DNA from: JBBSBL01 sp046330255
Lineage (GTDB): Bacteria > Actinomycetota > Thermoleophilia > Solirubrobacterales > Solirubrobacteraceae
Assembly (NCBI GenBank): GCA_046330255.1
Contig: JAXLTC010000001.1
Location: 1,550,001 to 1,614,000, forward strand
DNA: 64,000 bases
Direction of reading: 5' to 3'
The translations under genes were made by a program, and so were the position numbers. This document shows, piece after piece, positions 1 to 7,973 of the stretch (its first letter is position 1; every line of letters begins with the position of its first letter). Below the pieces are notes generated by a model. It ran no database searches and was not told the DNA's origin. It saw nothing but the letters and a program-made list of their open reading frames with translations.

Positions 1-373
1 GCTCGGGGCCTTCGGCCGGCGGATCGGGCTCGCCTTCCAGCTGCTCGACGACGTGCTCGACGTCTCAGGGCCGCCGGAGCGGACGGGCAAGCCGCGCGGG
101 ACCGACCTGCTCGACGGAACGGTCACGCTGCCGCTGATCCTCGCACGGGAGCGCGATCCGGCGATCGCCGCGGCCGACCTGCGCGAGCTCTCGGGCGAGG
201 CCGCCGCGGCCGAGGTCTGCGACGCGATCGCAGCGACCGGCGCGCTCGAGGACGCCCGCCGCCGCGCGCTGGCGATCGCAGGCGAGGCGACGGCCTCGTT
301 GCCCGATCTGCCGGCCGACCGCCGGGAGGCGTTCGCGTTGCTCGCGGAGGGCGTGGTCGACCGCTACGCGTAG
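1..373 (+). CDS. Polyprenyl (isoprenyl) diphosphate synthase, C-terminal fragment
   Basis: This is the last 123 codons of an isoprenyl diphosphate synthase; the gene begins before the window and the reading frame enters at base 2. The family condenses isopentenyl diphosphate onto an allylic diphosphate to make the prenyl chain of quinones or undecaprenol. The fragment shows the second aspartate-rich motif DDVLD in the context FQLLDDVLD, then the downstream GKPRGTDLLDGTVTLPLI block that is typical of long-chain trans-prenyltransferases. A short helical C-terminus ending VVDRYA follows. Product chain length cannot be told without the N-terminal half. It converges on the gene at 405-812 with 31 bases between them. 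Confidence 0.9.
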   Translation, partial: LGAFGRRIGLAFQLLDDVLDVSGPPERTGKPRGTDLLDGTVTLPLILARERDPAIAAADLRELSGEAAAAEVCDAIAATGALEDARRRALAIAGEATASLPDLPADRREAFALLAEGVVDRYA

Positions 374-404
374 GGGGCCGGCGCGCCGCTCCGCCCGTCC
401 GCGA

Positions 405-812
405 TCAGAAGTCCATCGGGTACAGATGGCCCGCCCGCAGCGCGGACACGAAGCGATCGACCTGATCCTCCATGTTCGCGCGCTCGAGGCGCTCCAGGTC
501 CTTCGAGAGCTCCTCCCAGCCGCTCGCGAGCTCTTCCTCGAAGCGCTCGACGACCTCCTGGGCGAAGATCCCGTCGCCGTGCCACTCGCAGCTGGGGCAG
601 CGCAGGCTGACCTCCCAGTGCCCGGGGCCGGCCTCCGACCAGTCCAGCGGCTGGACGTACGGTGCCTCGCAGCGCGGGCACACATGCAGCCCCTCGACCG
701 TTCCGTCCGCGCCCACGGCCGGATCCGGCCCGGAGAAGTACACGACCTCGATCGTGCGGCCACTGGGCAGGACTACGCGACGTACGGCGTGGTGGGCAGG
801 TTCGGGACTCAT
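405..812 (-). CDS. Small protein with two CxxC pairs (zinc-ribbon-like), function unknown
   Basis: A 135-residue protein starting MSPEPAHH. The start was chosen at the ATG at 812 because the longer frame upstream runs antisense through tatA and has no coding character. It carries CPRC near residue 46 and CPSC near residue 76, spaced as in a zinc ribbon, and a long charged C-terminal helix ending GHLYPMDF. No enzymatic motif is visible. It is divergent from tatA, with a GATACC hexamer (minus strand, 834-839) 21 bases upstream of the ATG. Function is unknown; a metal-stabilised nucleic-acid- or protein-binding role is only an inference from the Cys pairs. Confidence 0.7.
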   Translation of the reverse strand: MSPEPAHHAVRRVVLPSGRTIEVVYFSGPDPAVGADGTVEGLHVCPRCEAPYVQPLDWSEAGPGHWEVSLRCPSCEWHGDGIFAQEVVERFEEELASGWEELSKDLERLERANMEDQVDRFVSALRAGHLYPMDF

Positions 813-864
813 CGTCGGACCCTCGGTTGGGCCGGTATCGGCGCTCGCGACCAGTTGCTTGAGC

Positions 865-893
865 TTGCGCCCCCGGCGCCCGCGACCGATACC
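865..893 (+). promoter_or_regulatory. Possible promoter of tatA-tatC
   Basis: TTGCGC at 865-870 is separated by 17 bases from GATACC at 888-893, 34 bases before the tatA ATG. The fit to a sigma-70 promoter is partial. Nothing else in the 115-base gap looks better. Confidence 0.35.
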
Positions 894-927
894 CTGGGGC
901 GAGAAGCCCCACACCGGAGGCAGTCGG

Positions 928-1218
928 ATGTTCAGCCAGGTCGGCCCACTAGAGATCGTCGTCGTACTCGTCATCGTGCTGCTCATCTTCGGGCCCAAGC
1001 GCCTGCCGCAGCTCGGGCGCCAGATGGGCCGCGGGATGCGCGAGTTCAAGGACTCGGTCACCGGCGATCGCGACGACGGCGACGATCGCGCGCTCGACGC
1101 CGCGCCGGAGGATCGCGAGCCCGCGGCCAAGCAGGCAGCGGAGCCGGCGAAGGAGCCGGTCGCGGCGGAGGGGTCGGCGCGCGAGCACGACGCCGCCGAC
1201 GGCGAGCCGCGCTCCTAG
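928..1218 (+). CDS. tatA: Sec-independent protein translocase TatA
   Basis: A 96-residue TatA-family protein of the twin-arginine export system, which forms the translocation pore for folded proteins in the cytoplasmic membrane. Residues 1-20 form the single membrane helix (GPLEIVVVLVIVLLIFGPKRLP) with the conserved FGPKRLP hinge, followed by the amphipathic helix QLGRQMGRGMREFKDSV. The C-terminal half is an acidic/Ala-rich tail, common and poorly conserved in the family. A GGAGG ribosome-binding site at 916-920 sits eight bases before the ATG. tatC follows after 19 bases, so the two are probably cotranscribed. Confidence 0.93.
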   Translation: MFSQVGPLEIVVVLVIVLLIFGPKRLPQLGRQMGRGMREFKDSVTGDRDDGDDRALDAAPEDREPAAKQAAEPAKEPVAAEGSAREHDAADGEPRS

Positions 1219-1237
1219 CGACGGCAACGGCGACCGG

Positions 1238-2245
1238 ATGGCGACCGTCCTGCGCACGGTCGGGCACGAGGACCGGCTGAGCATCATCGACCACCTCGAC
1301 GAGCTGCGCACGCGGCTCGTCGTGTGCGCGGTCACGCTCGTCGTCGCGTTCGCCTTCTGCTTCTGGCAGAACGACGTGCTGCTCGACGTGCTGAACCGGC
1401 CGCTGGAGCAGAGCACGCCGTCCGCGCAGAGCGCCGGATCGGGGCGCATCGCCCGGCTCTCGGCGTCGCAGACCGAGCTCGGCCGCCAGCTCGCCCGCGC
1501 GGCGCGCGGCGCGGAGAAGCTCTCGGCGGCGCCTCGGCTGACGCCGGCCGACCGCGCCGCGGCCGACCAGCTCGCCGCCGGGCTCGCCGGCGCGGCCAAG
1601 GTGCTCCCGAAGACGTTCCCGGAGCGCAAGCCGATCACCACGGGCGTCGGCGAGCCGTTCACGGCGACGCTGACGGTCGCGCTGTACTTCGCGATCCTCT
1701 TCAGCCTTCCGGTCCTGCTGTGGCAGGCATACGCCTTCGTGCTGCCCGCGTTCAGCGCGCGGGAGCGGCGCGTGGTGATGCCGCTGATGGCGATGGTGCC
1801 GCTGCTGTTCGCCGCGGGCGTCGCGTTCGGCTACTTCCTCGTGCTGCCGCCCGCGATCAACTTCCTGCAGAACTTCAACTCGAACTCGTTCGACGTCCTG
1901 ATCCAGGCGCGCGACTACTACAAGTTCGCGATCATGACGATCGGGGCGCTCGGGCTGATGTTCCAGATCCCGGTGGGCCTGCTGGCGCTGAACCGCGCGG
2001 GCATCGTCAGCTCGCGGATGCTGACCAGCCAGTGGCGCTACATCGTCGTGATCATCGCGATCATCGCGGCGCTGCTGCCGGGCGTGGACCCGGTCACCAC
2101 GACGCTCGAGATGATCCCGCTGCTCTTGCTCTACGGGCTGAGTATCCTGCTGCTCAAGCTCGCGGAGCGGCGCGATCCGCCCGAGGACCGCTGGGACCTC
2201 GACGAGGAGTCCCTAGAGGTCGCCGCCCGCGACGACGAGACCTGA
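1238..2245 (+). CDS. tatC: Sec-independent protein translocase TatC with enlarged first periplasmic loop
   Basis: A 335-residue TatC, the receptor that binds twin-arginine signal peptides. The cytoplasmic N-terminus has the hallmark HLDELRTRL (residues about 19-27). Membrane helices follow near 28-48, 142-170, 185-205, 230-250, 268-285 and 288-308. The P1 loop between helix 1 and the conserved ITTGVGEPFTATL segment is about 60 residues longer than in Escherichia coli TatC (roughly residues 58-130). It is Ala/Arg/Leu-rich and predicted helical, which explains the length of 335 against the usual 240-270. The C-terminal tail is acidic. It sits in the tatA operon. Confidence 0.93.
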   Translation: MATVLRTVGHEDRLSIIDHLDELRTRLVVCAVTLVVAFAFCFWQNDVLLDVLNRPLEQSTPSAQSAGSGRIARLSASQTELGRQLARAARGAEKLSAAPRLTPADRAAADQLAAGLAGAAKVLPKTFPERKPITTGVGEPFTATLTVALYFAILFSLPVLLWQAYAFVLPAFSARERRVVMPLMAMVPLLFAAGVAFGYFLVLPPAINFLQNFNSNSFDVLIQARDYYKFAIMTIGALGLMFQIPVGLLALNRAGIVSSRMLTSQWRYIVVIIAIIAALLPGVDPVTTTLEMIPLLLLYGLSILLLKLAERRDPPEDRWDLDEESLEVAARDDET

Positions 2246-2251
2246 CCCCAG

Positions 2252-2926
2252 ATGCTGTTCGATCTCCGAGCCCGCGGCCGCCGCCGCACGATCCAGGTCA
2301 TCTACCTGTTCCTGGCGATCCTGATCGGCGGGGGGCTCGTGCTGTTCGGGGTCGGCGGCAGCGGGTTCGGGATCCTGAACGCCGACCAGAACAGCGGTGG
2401 CGGCGGCGGCGGAGGGTTCGGCAAGCAGATCCAGCGGCTCGAGAAGCAGGTGGCCGTCAACCCGAAGGCCGCGGCGGCCTGGTCGGAGCTCGCCCGGCTG
2501 CGTTTCCAGGAGGCCGGCTCGAACTTCGACCAGGGCACCGGCGCCTTCACCTCGGACGGCCGCAAGACGCTCGCGCAGGCATCGGCGGCCTGGCAGCGCT
2601 ACATCGCTCTCGACCCGGCGCGCCCCGACGCGGACGTCGCACGCCTGATGGCGCAGGCCTACGGCCCGGGCGGGCTCAACCAGCCGGCGAAGGCCGCTCA
2701 GGCGCTCGAGATCGTCGCGGTCGACTCCCCCAGCGCCGCCACCTACAGCCAGCTCGCGCTGTTCGCCTATGCGGCCGGCGAGACCCGCAAGGGCGACCTC
2801 GCCGCGGCCAAGGCCGTCGACCTCGCGCCGAAGGCGCAGAAGGCCACCGTGCGCCAGCAGCTCGCCGCCGCGAAGAAGCAGGGGCCGAACGCGCTGCGAG
2901 GCGGGCAGCCCCCGGCGAGCGGTTAG
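2252..2926 (+). CDS. Membrane-anchored TPR-like protein
   Basis: A 224-residue protein with an N-terminal membrane anchor (residues 17-38, QVIYLFLAILIGGGLVLFGV), a seven-glycine linker near residue 50, and two or three degenerate tetratricopeptide helices (for example PKAAAAWSELARLRF and ATYSQLALFAYAAGE). The N-terminal positive charge puts the TPR part outside the cytoplasm. TPR domains mediate protein-protein contacts; no partner can be named. The gene starts six bases after the tatC stop, so it is probably in the tat operon, which suggests but does not prove an envelope-assembly role. Confidence 0.8.
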   Translation: MLFDLRARGRRRTIQVIYLFLAILIGGGLVLFGVGGSGFGILNADQNSGGGGGGGFGKQIQRLEKQVAVNPKAAAAWSELARLRFQEAGSNFDQGTGAFTSDGRKTLAQASAAWQRYIALDPARPDADVARLMAQAYGPGGLNQPAKAAQALEIVAVDSPSAATYSQLALFAYAAGETRKGDLAAAKAVDLAPKAQKATVRQQLAAAKKQGPNALRGGQPPASG

Positions 2927-2935
2927 ACAACCTTC

Positions 2936-2941
2936 TAGAAT
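2936..2941 (+). promoter_or_regulatory. -10-like hexamer before tRNA-Lys
   Basis: TAGAAT lies 43 bases before the mature 5' end of the tRNA, just after the TPR gene. No clear -35 was seen. Confidence 0.35.
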
Positions 2942-2984
2942 CGCTCGGCCCGCCCGACCCGCGTGGCGGTGCGGGCGCTCCTCC

Positions 2985-3057
<73 letters not shown>

Positions 3058-3101
3058 TCGAGGCGCGGGCGCGAGGCCCCGCTCGCCCGCGGGCGATCCT
3101 C

Positions 3102-3107
3102 TAGCCT
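3102..3107 (+). promoter_or_regulatory. -10-like hexamer, probable leaderless start of aminotransferase gene
   Basis: TAGCCT ends 10 bases before the ATG at 3118, and no Shine-Dalgarno sequence intervenes. This is one of the repeated cases in this window. Confidence 0.45.
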
Positions 3108-3117
3108 GCCACCGGTC

Positions 3118-3915
3118 ATGGGCGCGGACCAATTCAACGCCCTCGCCTGCGTCGACGGCGAGTTGATGCCCGCCGAGCGGGCGATGGTTCCCGCGACCGA
3201 CGACGGCCTGCTGCGCGGCGACGGCGTCTTCGAGGTCGTGCGCGTCTACGCCGGGCGGCCGTTCGCGCTCGATGAGCACCTGCTGCGGCTCGAGCGCTCG
3301 GCGAGCAGCCTGCGGCTGCCGGTCGACCTCGCCGCCGTGGGCGTGGACGCGGCCCGCATCCTGGAGGCGGCGGGTGCGATGGAGGGCTCGCTGCGGATCG
3401 TGCTGACGCGCGGCGGGCGGCGCATCCTGCTCACCGAGCCGCTCGCCCCGTTCGCCCCCACGACGCGGCTCGCCTCGGTCACGTTCGGCCCGACCCGCGT
3501 CCTGGACGGGATCAAGTCGCTGTCCTACGCCGGCAACATGCTCGCCACGCGTCTCGCGCAGGAGCGCGGCTACGACGAGGCGCTGCTCGTGACGCCGCAC
3601 GGCCGCGTGCTCGAGGCACCGACCTCGTCGCTGTTCTACGTGGTGGACGGGCAGGTGCGAACGCCGCCGCTCGACGACCACATCCTCGCCTCGATCACCC
3701 GCGCGGCGGTCCTGCAGCTCACCGGCGGCGTCGAGCACCCCTGCGCGCTCGCGGACCTGGCGGGCGCCGAGGAGGCGTTCCTCGCCTCGACCACGCGCGA
3801 GGTCCAGGCCGTCACCGCGATCGACGGCATGAGCTTCCGCGACGACGGGCCGGTGATGGCCGAGCTGCGGAGCGGCTTCCGAGACCACGTGGCGGGCGTG
3901 CTCGCGGCGGGCTGA
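3118..3915 (+). CDS. Class IV PLP-dependent aminotransferase / aminodeoxychorismate lyase-like
   Basis: A 265-residue fold-type IV PLP enzyme, the family of 4-amino-4-deoxychorismate lyase (PabC), branched-chain aminotransferase (IlvE) and D-amino-acid transaminase. Visible motifs are the GDGVFEVVRVY segment near residue 34, the Schiff-base lysine K133 in DGIKSLSYAGNMLA, and the cofactor-binding glutamate E166 in GRVLEAPTSSLF. The length fits PabC better than IlvE (about 310), but the sequence alone does not settle the substrate. No pabA/pabB is nearby. It ends 12 bases before the nucleotide-sugar block and may be cotranscribed with it. Confidence 0.85.
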   Translation: MGADQFNALACVDGELMPAERAMVPATDDGLLRGDGVFEVVRVYAGRPFALDEHLLRLERSASSLRLPVDLAAVGVDAARILEAAGAMEGSLRIVLTRGGRRILLTEPLAPFAPTTRLASVTFGPTRVLDGIKSLSYAGNMLATRLAQERGYDEALLVTPHGRVLEAPTSSLFYVVDGQVRTPPLDDHILASITRAAVLQLTGGVEHPCALADLAGAEEAFLASTTREVQAVTAIDGMSFRDDGPVMAELRSGFRDHVAGVLAAG

Positions 3916-3927
3916 CGGGCGGCGGCG

Positions 3928-4998
3928 TTGAAGGTCCTCACGGTCGTCGGGAACCGGCCGCAGTTCGTCAAGGCCTCGGCGGTGTCGCGCCCGCTGCGCG
4001 AGGTCGCCGCCGAGGTCCTCGTGCACACCGGCCAGCACCACGACGACGAGCTCTCGCGGATCTTCTTCTCCGAGCTGGGCGTGCCGGCGCCGGAGCGCCA
4101 GCTCGCGATCGCGGGCGGGTCCAACACCTCCCAGACGGCGCGGATGCTCGCGGCGCTGGAGCCGATCGTCGCCCAGGTGGAGCCGGACGTCCTGCTCGTC
4201 TACGGAGACACCAACTCGACGCTCGCCGGCGGTCTCGCCGGCGCCCAGGCCGGGGTGCCCGTCGCGCATGTCGAGGCGGGCATGCGCAGCTTCGACCGGG
4301 CGATGCCCGAGGAGCTGAACCGCGTCCTGACCGACCACCTCTCGGACCTGCTGCTGGTGCCCAGCCCCGCGGCGGCCGCCAACCTCGCCGCCGAGAGCGT
4401 CGCCGGGCGAGTCGTGGACACGGGCGACGTCATGGTCGACGTCGCGCTGACCGTGCAGCCGCTCGCCAGGGAGCGCTCGACGGCGCTCGCGGACCTCGGC
4501 CTGGTCGCCGGGGAGTTCCTGCTCGTCACCGCGCACCGCGCCGGGAACGTGGACGATCCGGGGCGCCTGGAGCGGCTCGTGGGCGTGCTCGAGGCGCTGC
4601 CGATGGCAGCGGTCTTCCCGGTGCACCCGCGCACGCGGGCGCGGCTGGAGGCGGCCGGGGCGTGGGAGCGATTGGACGCGCGCCCCGGGCTGCGATTGCT
4701 GCCGCCGATCGGCTACCTGGACTTCACGGCCCTGCTCTGCGCGGCCCGCGCGCTGGTGACCGACTCGGGCGGCGCTCAGAAGGAGGCGTTCGTCGCGCGC
4801 GTGCCCTGCGTGACCCTGCGCGACCGCACGGAGTGGGTCGAGACGGTGCAGGCGGGCTGGAACGTGCTCGCCGACCTCGACGTGGACGCCGTCCTGGCCG
4901 CGCTGGGGACCTCCCCGCCCGACCAGCGACCCTCCCCATATGGGGAGGGAAACGCGGCCGCGCATGTCGTGGATGTGCTTACACTGGGCGCGCGATGA
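3928..4998 (+). CDS. wecB: Non-hydrolysing UDP-N-acetylglucosamine(-uronate) 2-epimerase, WecB/WbpI family
   Basis: A 356-residue 2-epimerase that interconverts gluco and manno forms of a UDP-2-acetamido sugar. It starts with TTG. Family blocks are GNRPQFVKASAV (residues 8-19), HTGQHHD, VYGDTNSTLAG, HVEAGMRSFDRAMPEELNR, TAHRAGNVD and DSGGAQKEA. The GDTNSTLAG and RAMPEELNR forms resemble the WbpI branch, which acts on UDP-2,3-diacetamido-glucuronate, at least as much as classic WecB. The next three genes (WbpA-, WbpB- and WbpD-like) support the WbpI reading. The stop overlaps the next start as ATGA. Confidence 0.85.
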   Translation: MKVLTVVGNRPQFVKASAVSRPLREVAAEVLVHTGQHHDDELSRIFFSELGVPAPERQLAIAGGSNTSQTARMLAALEPIVAQVEPDVLLVYGDTNSTLAGGLAGAQAGVPVAHVEAGMRSFDRAMPEELNRVLTDHLSDLLLVPSPAAAANLAAESVAGRVVDTGDVMVDVALTVQPLARERSTALADLGLVAGEFLLVTAHRAGNVDDPGRLERLVGVLEALPMAAVFPVHPRTRARLEAAGAWERLDARPGLRLLPPIGYLDFTALLCAARALVTDSGGAQKEAFVARVPCVTLRDRTEWVETVQAGWNVLADLDVDAVLAALGTSPPDQRPSPYGEGNAAAHVVDVLTLGAR

Positions 4999-6242
4999 GC
5001 ATCGGGGTGATCGGACTCGGCTACGTCGGCGTGCCGCTCGCGGTGGCGTTCGCCGAGGCGGGCGAGGACGTGGTCGGGGTCGACGTCGACTCGCGCACGG
5101 TGGCGGCCCTGCGCGAGGGCGTCTCGCACGTGGAGGACGTGTCCTCCGAGCGCCTCGCGGCCCTGCTCGACCGCTTCCATCCCACGACGCGCTACGCCGA
5201 CCTTGCGCGCGTCGACGCGATCCTGGTCTGCGTGCCCACGCCACTGACGCCCAACCGCGAGCCCGACCTCGGCCCTTTGCTGGGCTCCGCACGCTCGCTG
5301 TCGGACGTGCTCCAGTCCGGCCAGCTCGTGGTGCTCGAGTCGACCACCTATCCGGGGACCACGCGCGAGCGCCTCGTGCCGCTGCTCGAGGAGTCCGGGA
5401 TGACGGCGGGGGTGGACTTCCACGTCGCGTTCTCGCCCGAGCGCGTCGACCCGGGCCGCACCGACCACACCATGCGCACCACGCCGAAGGTGGTGGGTGG
5501 GCTGACCGAGACGTGCGCCGAACGCGCGCGGGAGCTCTACGGCCGCATCTGCGACACCGTCGTGCCCGTGTCCTCGCCGGAGGCCGCCGAGCTGACCAAG
5601 CTGCTGGAGAACATCTTCCGCTCGGTGAACATCGCGATGGTCAACGAGCTCGCGATCCTCGCGGATCGCATGGGCATCGACATCTGGGAGGTCGTCGACG
5701 CCGCCTCGACCAAGCCCTACGGCTTCATGCGCTTCGAGCCCGGGCCAGGGATGGGCGGCCACTGCCTCCCCGTCGACCCCTTCTACCTCTCCTGGCGCGC
5801 GCGGGAGTTCGACTTCCAGACGGAGTTCATCGAGCTCGCGGGCAAGGTCAACCAGCAGATGCCCTACCACTGCTTCGAGCGGGTCGAGCGCGCGCTCAAC
5901 GACGCGGGCAAGCCCGTGCGCGATGCGCGCGTGCTCGTGCTCGGCGTCTCCTACAAGGCCGGCGTGGGTGACACCCGCGAGTCGCCGGCGCTGAAGATCA
6001 TGGACCTGCTCGCCGAGCGCGGCGCGCGGCTCTCCTACCACGACCCCCACGTCCCGGAGCTGCCCGCCTACGGTCTGGCCTCCGCGCCCCTGGAGGAGGC
6101 CGTCGGCCAGAGCGACCTCGTGCTGCTGGTGACCGCGCATCCCGGCGTGGACCATCTCGCCGTGGCGCGGGACGCGTCGCTGGTGCTCGACCTGCGGGGC
6201 GTCACGCGCACCGCCGCCGCGGCGAGCGTCGTGCGACTGTGA
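4995..6242 (+). CDS. UDP-N-acetylhexosamine 6-dehydrogenase, WbpA/WecC family
   Basis: A 415-residue nucleotide-sugar dehydrogenase that oxidises the C6 hydroxyl of a UDP-acetamidohexose to a carboxylate in two NAD-dependent steps. The N-terminal Rossmann motif is GLGYVGVPLA (residues 7-16). The catalytic cysteine is C257 in GGHCLPVDP, and the substrate lysine lies in ELTKLLENIFRSVNIA. The three-domain length is normal. Context with WbpB- and WbpD-like genes suggests UDP-GlcNAc as substrate (WbpA), but UDP-ManNAc (WecC) cannot be excluded. It overlaps both neighbours by four bases and so is translationally coupled. Confidence 0.9.
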   Translation: MSIGVIGLGYVGVPLAVAFAEAGEDVVGVDVDSRTVAALREGVSHVEDVSSERLAALLDRFHPTTRYADLARVDAILVCVPTPLTPNREPDLGPLLGSARSLSDVLQSGQLVVLESTTYPGTTRERLVPLLEESGMTAGVDFHVAFSPERVDPGRTDHTMRTTPKVVGGLTETCAERARELYGRICDTVVPVSSPEAAELTKLLENIFRSVNIAMVNELAILADRMGIDIWEVVDAASTKPYGFMRFEPGPGMGGHCLPVDPFYLSWRAREFDFQTEFIELAGKVNQQMPYHCFERVERALNDAGKPVRDARVLVLGVSYKAGVGDTRESPALKIMDLLAERGARLSYHDPHVPELPAYGLASAPLEEAVGQSDLVLLVTAHPGVDHLAVARDASLVLDLRGVTRTAAAASVVRL

Positions 6243-7252
6243 GCGACGACCCGCTGCGGGTCGCGGTCGCCGGCCTCGGCTACTGGGGCCCCAACCTCGC
6301 CCGCAACCTGGCCTCGCTCCCGGGGGTCGAGCTGGCGTGGCTGATCGACGCCGATCCGGAGCGGCTGGCGCGCGCGGCGTCCCACCATCCAGGCGCGCGC
6401 ACCGGCGCCGCCCTCGACGACGCGCTCGAGGACCCGACCGTGCGCGCCGTCGCGCTCGCCACTTCCGTCCCGACCCATGCGGAGCTGGCGATCCGCGTGC
6501 TCGAGGCCGGCCGCGACTGCTTCGTCGAGAAGCCCCTCGCGCGTACGGCGGCCGACGCGGAGCGCGTCGTGGAGGCCGCGCGGGACTCCGATCGCGTGCT
6601 GATGGTCGGGCACCTGCTCGAGTACCACCCGGGAATCGAGCGCCTCGCGGAGCTGGCCTCCTCGGGCGAGTTGGGCGAGGTCCGCTACCTGTACGGGAAC
6701 CGGCTGAACCTCGGCAAGGCGCGCGCGGAGGAGAACGCGCTGTGGAGCCTCGGGGCGCACGACGTGTCGGTGCTCCTGCGCCTCGCCGGCGAGGAGCCGG
6801 ACGAGGTCTCCGCCCGCGGCGAGAGCTACCTGAGGCGCGGGGTCGAGGACGTGGTCTTCTGCTACCTGCGGTTTCCCTCGGGGCTCGCCGCCCATCTGCA
6901 TCTCTCCTGGCTGGACCCGCACAAGGAGCGGCGCTTCACGGTGGTCGGCTCCCGTCGCATGGCGACATTCGACGACATGCGCGCGGAGGCGAAGGTGACC
7001 GTCTACGACAAAGGCTTCGACGAGGACGTGCGCTCCTGGGGGGAGTACGTCGCGCGCTCCGGCGACATCTGGTCGCCGCGGATCCCGGCGACCGAGCCGC
7101 TGCGGCTGGAGTGCGAGCATTTCGTGCAGTGCGTGCGGGAGCGGCGGGCGCCGCGCTCCGACGGCGCGAGCGGCCTGCGCGTGGTGCGGGTGCTGGAGCG
7201 CCTTCAGGCATCGCTCGACGTCTCGGCGCGCGGGGCGCCCGCCCGTGCCTGA
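6239..7252 (+). CDS. Gfo/Idh/MocA-family oxidoreductase, WbpB-like
   Basis: A 337-residue NAD(P)-dependent sugar oxidoreductase starting with GTG inside the previous stop. The N-terminal Rossmann fold has GLGYWGPNLARN (12-23). The conserved EKP motif is at residues 97-99 (DCFVEKPLA), with K98 as the usual catalytic lysine. HDVSVLLRLAG provides the C-terminal-domain histidine. In the WbpB role it would oxidise C3 of UDP-GlcNAc uronate to the 3-keto sugar ready for transamination. That role is inferred from the neighbours; the family as a whole is broad. Confidence 0.85.
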   Translation: MSDDPLRVAVAGLGYWGPNLARNLASLPGVELAWLIDADPERLARAASHHPGARTGAALDDALEDPTVRAVALATSVPTHAELAIRVLEAGRDCFVEKPLARTAADAERVVEAARDSDRVLMVGHLLEYHPGIERLAELASSGELGEVRYLYGNRLNLGKARAEENALWSLGAHDVSVLLRLAGEEPDEVSARGESYLRRGVEDVVFCYLRFPSGLAAHLHLSWLDPHKERRFTVVGSRRMATFDDMRAEAKVTVYDKGFDEDVRSWGEYVARSGDIWSPRIPATEPLRLECEHFVQCVRERRAPRSDGASGLRVVRVLERLQASLDVSARGAPARA

Positions 7253-7955
7253 CGACCCGGCCCTCCATCCGGCGGCCATCGTCGAGGAGGGGGCGGTGCT
7301 CGCCCCCGGAGTCGTGGTCGGGGCGGGGGCGGTGATCCGGGCCGGGACCGTCGTCGGCGCCGGCTCGGTCGTGGAGGAGGGCGCGCTGCTGGGCAAGGCT
7401 CCTCGCCTGGCGCGCCACTCTGCCGCCGCCGGCGCCCCGGGCGAGCCGCTCGTGCTGGGGGAGGGGGTCACGGTCTGCGCCGGCGCCGTCGTGTTCGCCG
7501 GCGCTGCGCTCGGCGACGGGGCGATCGTCGGGGACCAGGCGTTCGTGCGCGAGCGCTGCCGGGTCGGCGCGGGCAGCGTGATCGGCCGCGGCTCGGCGCT
7601 CGACAACGACGTCGTGCTGGGCCGGCGGGTCCGCATCCAGACGATGGTCTACGTGACCGCCCACACCGTTGTCGAGGACGACGTGTTCCTCGCGCCGGGA
7701 GTGGTGACGACCAACGACCACGCGATGACCCGCCATCCGCGCGGCGAGCCGATCCGCGGGCCGCTGCTGCGGCGCGCCTGCCGTATCGGCGGAGGGGCGG
7801 TGCTGCTTCCCGGGGTGGAGATCGGCGAGGAGGCGTTCGTCGCCGCGGGCGCGGTCGTCACGCGCGACGTCGCGGCAAGGGCGGTCGTGATGGGCGTCCC
7901 GGCGCGCCCGGCCGGCACGGTCGGCGACGCCGACCTGCTCGAGCGCTGGCGCTGA
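7245..7955 (+). CDS. Left-handed beta-helix (hexapeptide) N-acyltransferase, WbpD-like
   Basis: A 236-residue acyltransferase starting with GTG and overlapping the previous gene by eight bases. It is built almost entirely of hexapeptide repeats of the form [LIV]-G-x(4), for example VVGAGAVIRAGTVVGAG, VVFAGAALGDGAIVG and VLLPGVEIGEEAFVAAGAVV. It ends in the VMGVPARPAG loop typical of this family. HTVVEDDVFLAPGVV and TTNDHAM supply the usual active-site histidine region. WbpD-type enzymes acetylate the 3-amino group of UDP-GlcNAc3NA. With the three preceding genes it makes a four-step pathway that lacks only the aminotransferase. Confidence 0.87.
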   Translation: MPDDPALHPAAIVEEGAVLAPGVVVGAGAVIRAGTVVGAGSVVEEGALLGKAPRLARHSAAAGAPGEPLVLGEGVTVCAGAVVFAGAALGDGAIVGDQAFVRERCRVGAGSVIGRGSALDNDVVLGRRVRIQTMVYVTAHTVVEDDVFLAPGVVTTNDHAMTRHPRGEPIRGPLLRRACRIGGGAVLLPGVEIGEEAFVAAGAVVTRDVAARAVVMGVPARPAGTVGDADLLERWR

Positions 7956-7973
7956 GCGCCCGCGCGCCGCGGC

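Noticed and set aside
2397..2420. GGC trinucleotide run as a microsatellite
   Set aside because: It encodes the glycine linker of the TPR protein in frame and is explained by that.
3118..3915. Class IV aminotransferase as the missing WbpE
   Set aside because: WbpE belongs to the DegT/DnrJ fold-type I family, whereas this enzyme has fold-type IV motifs.
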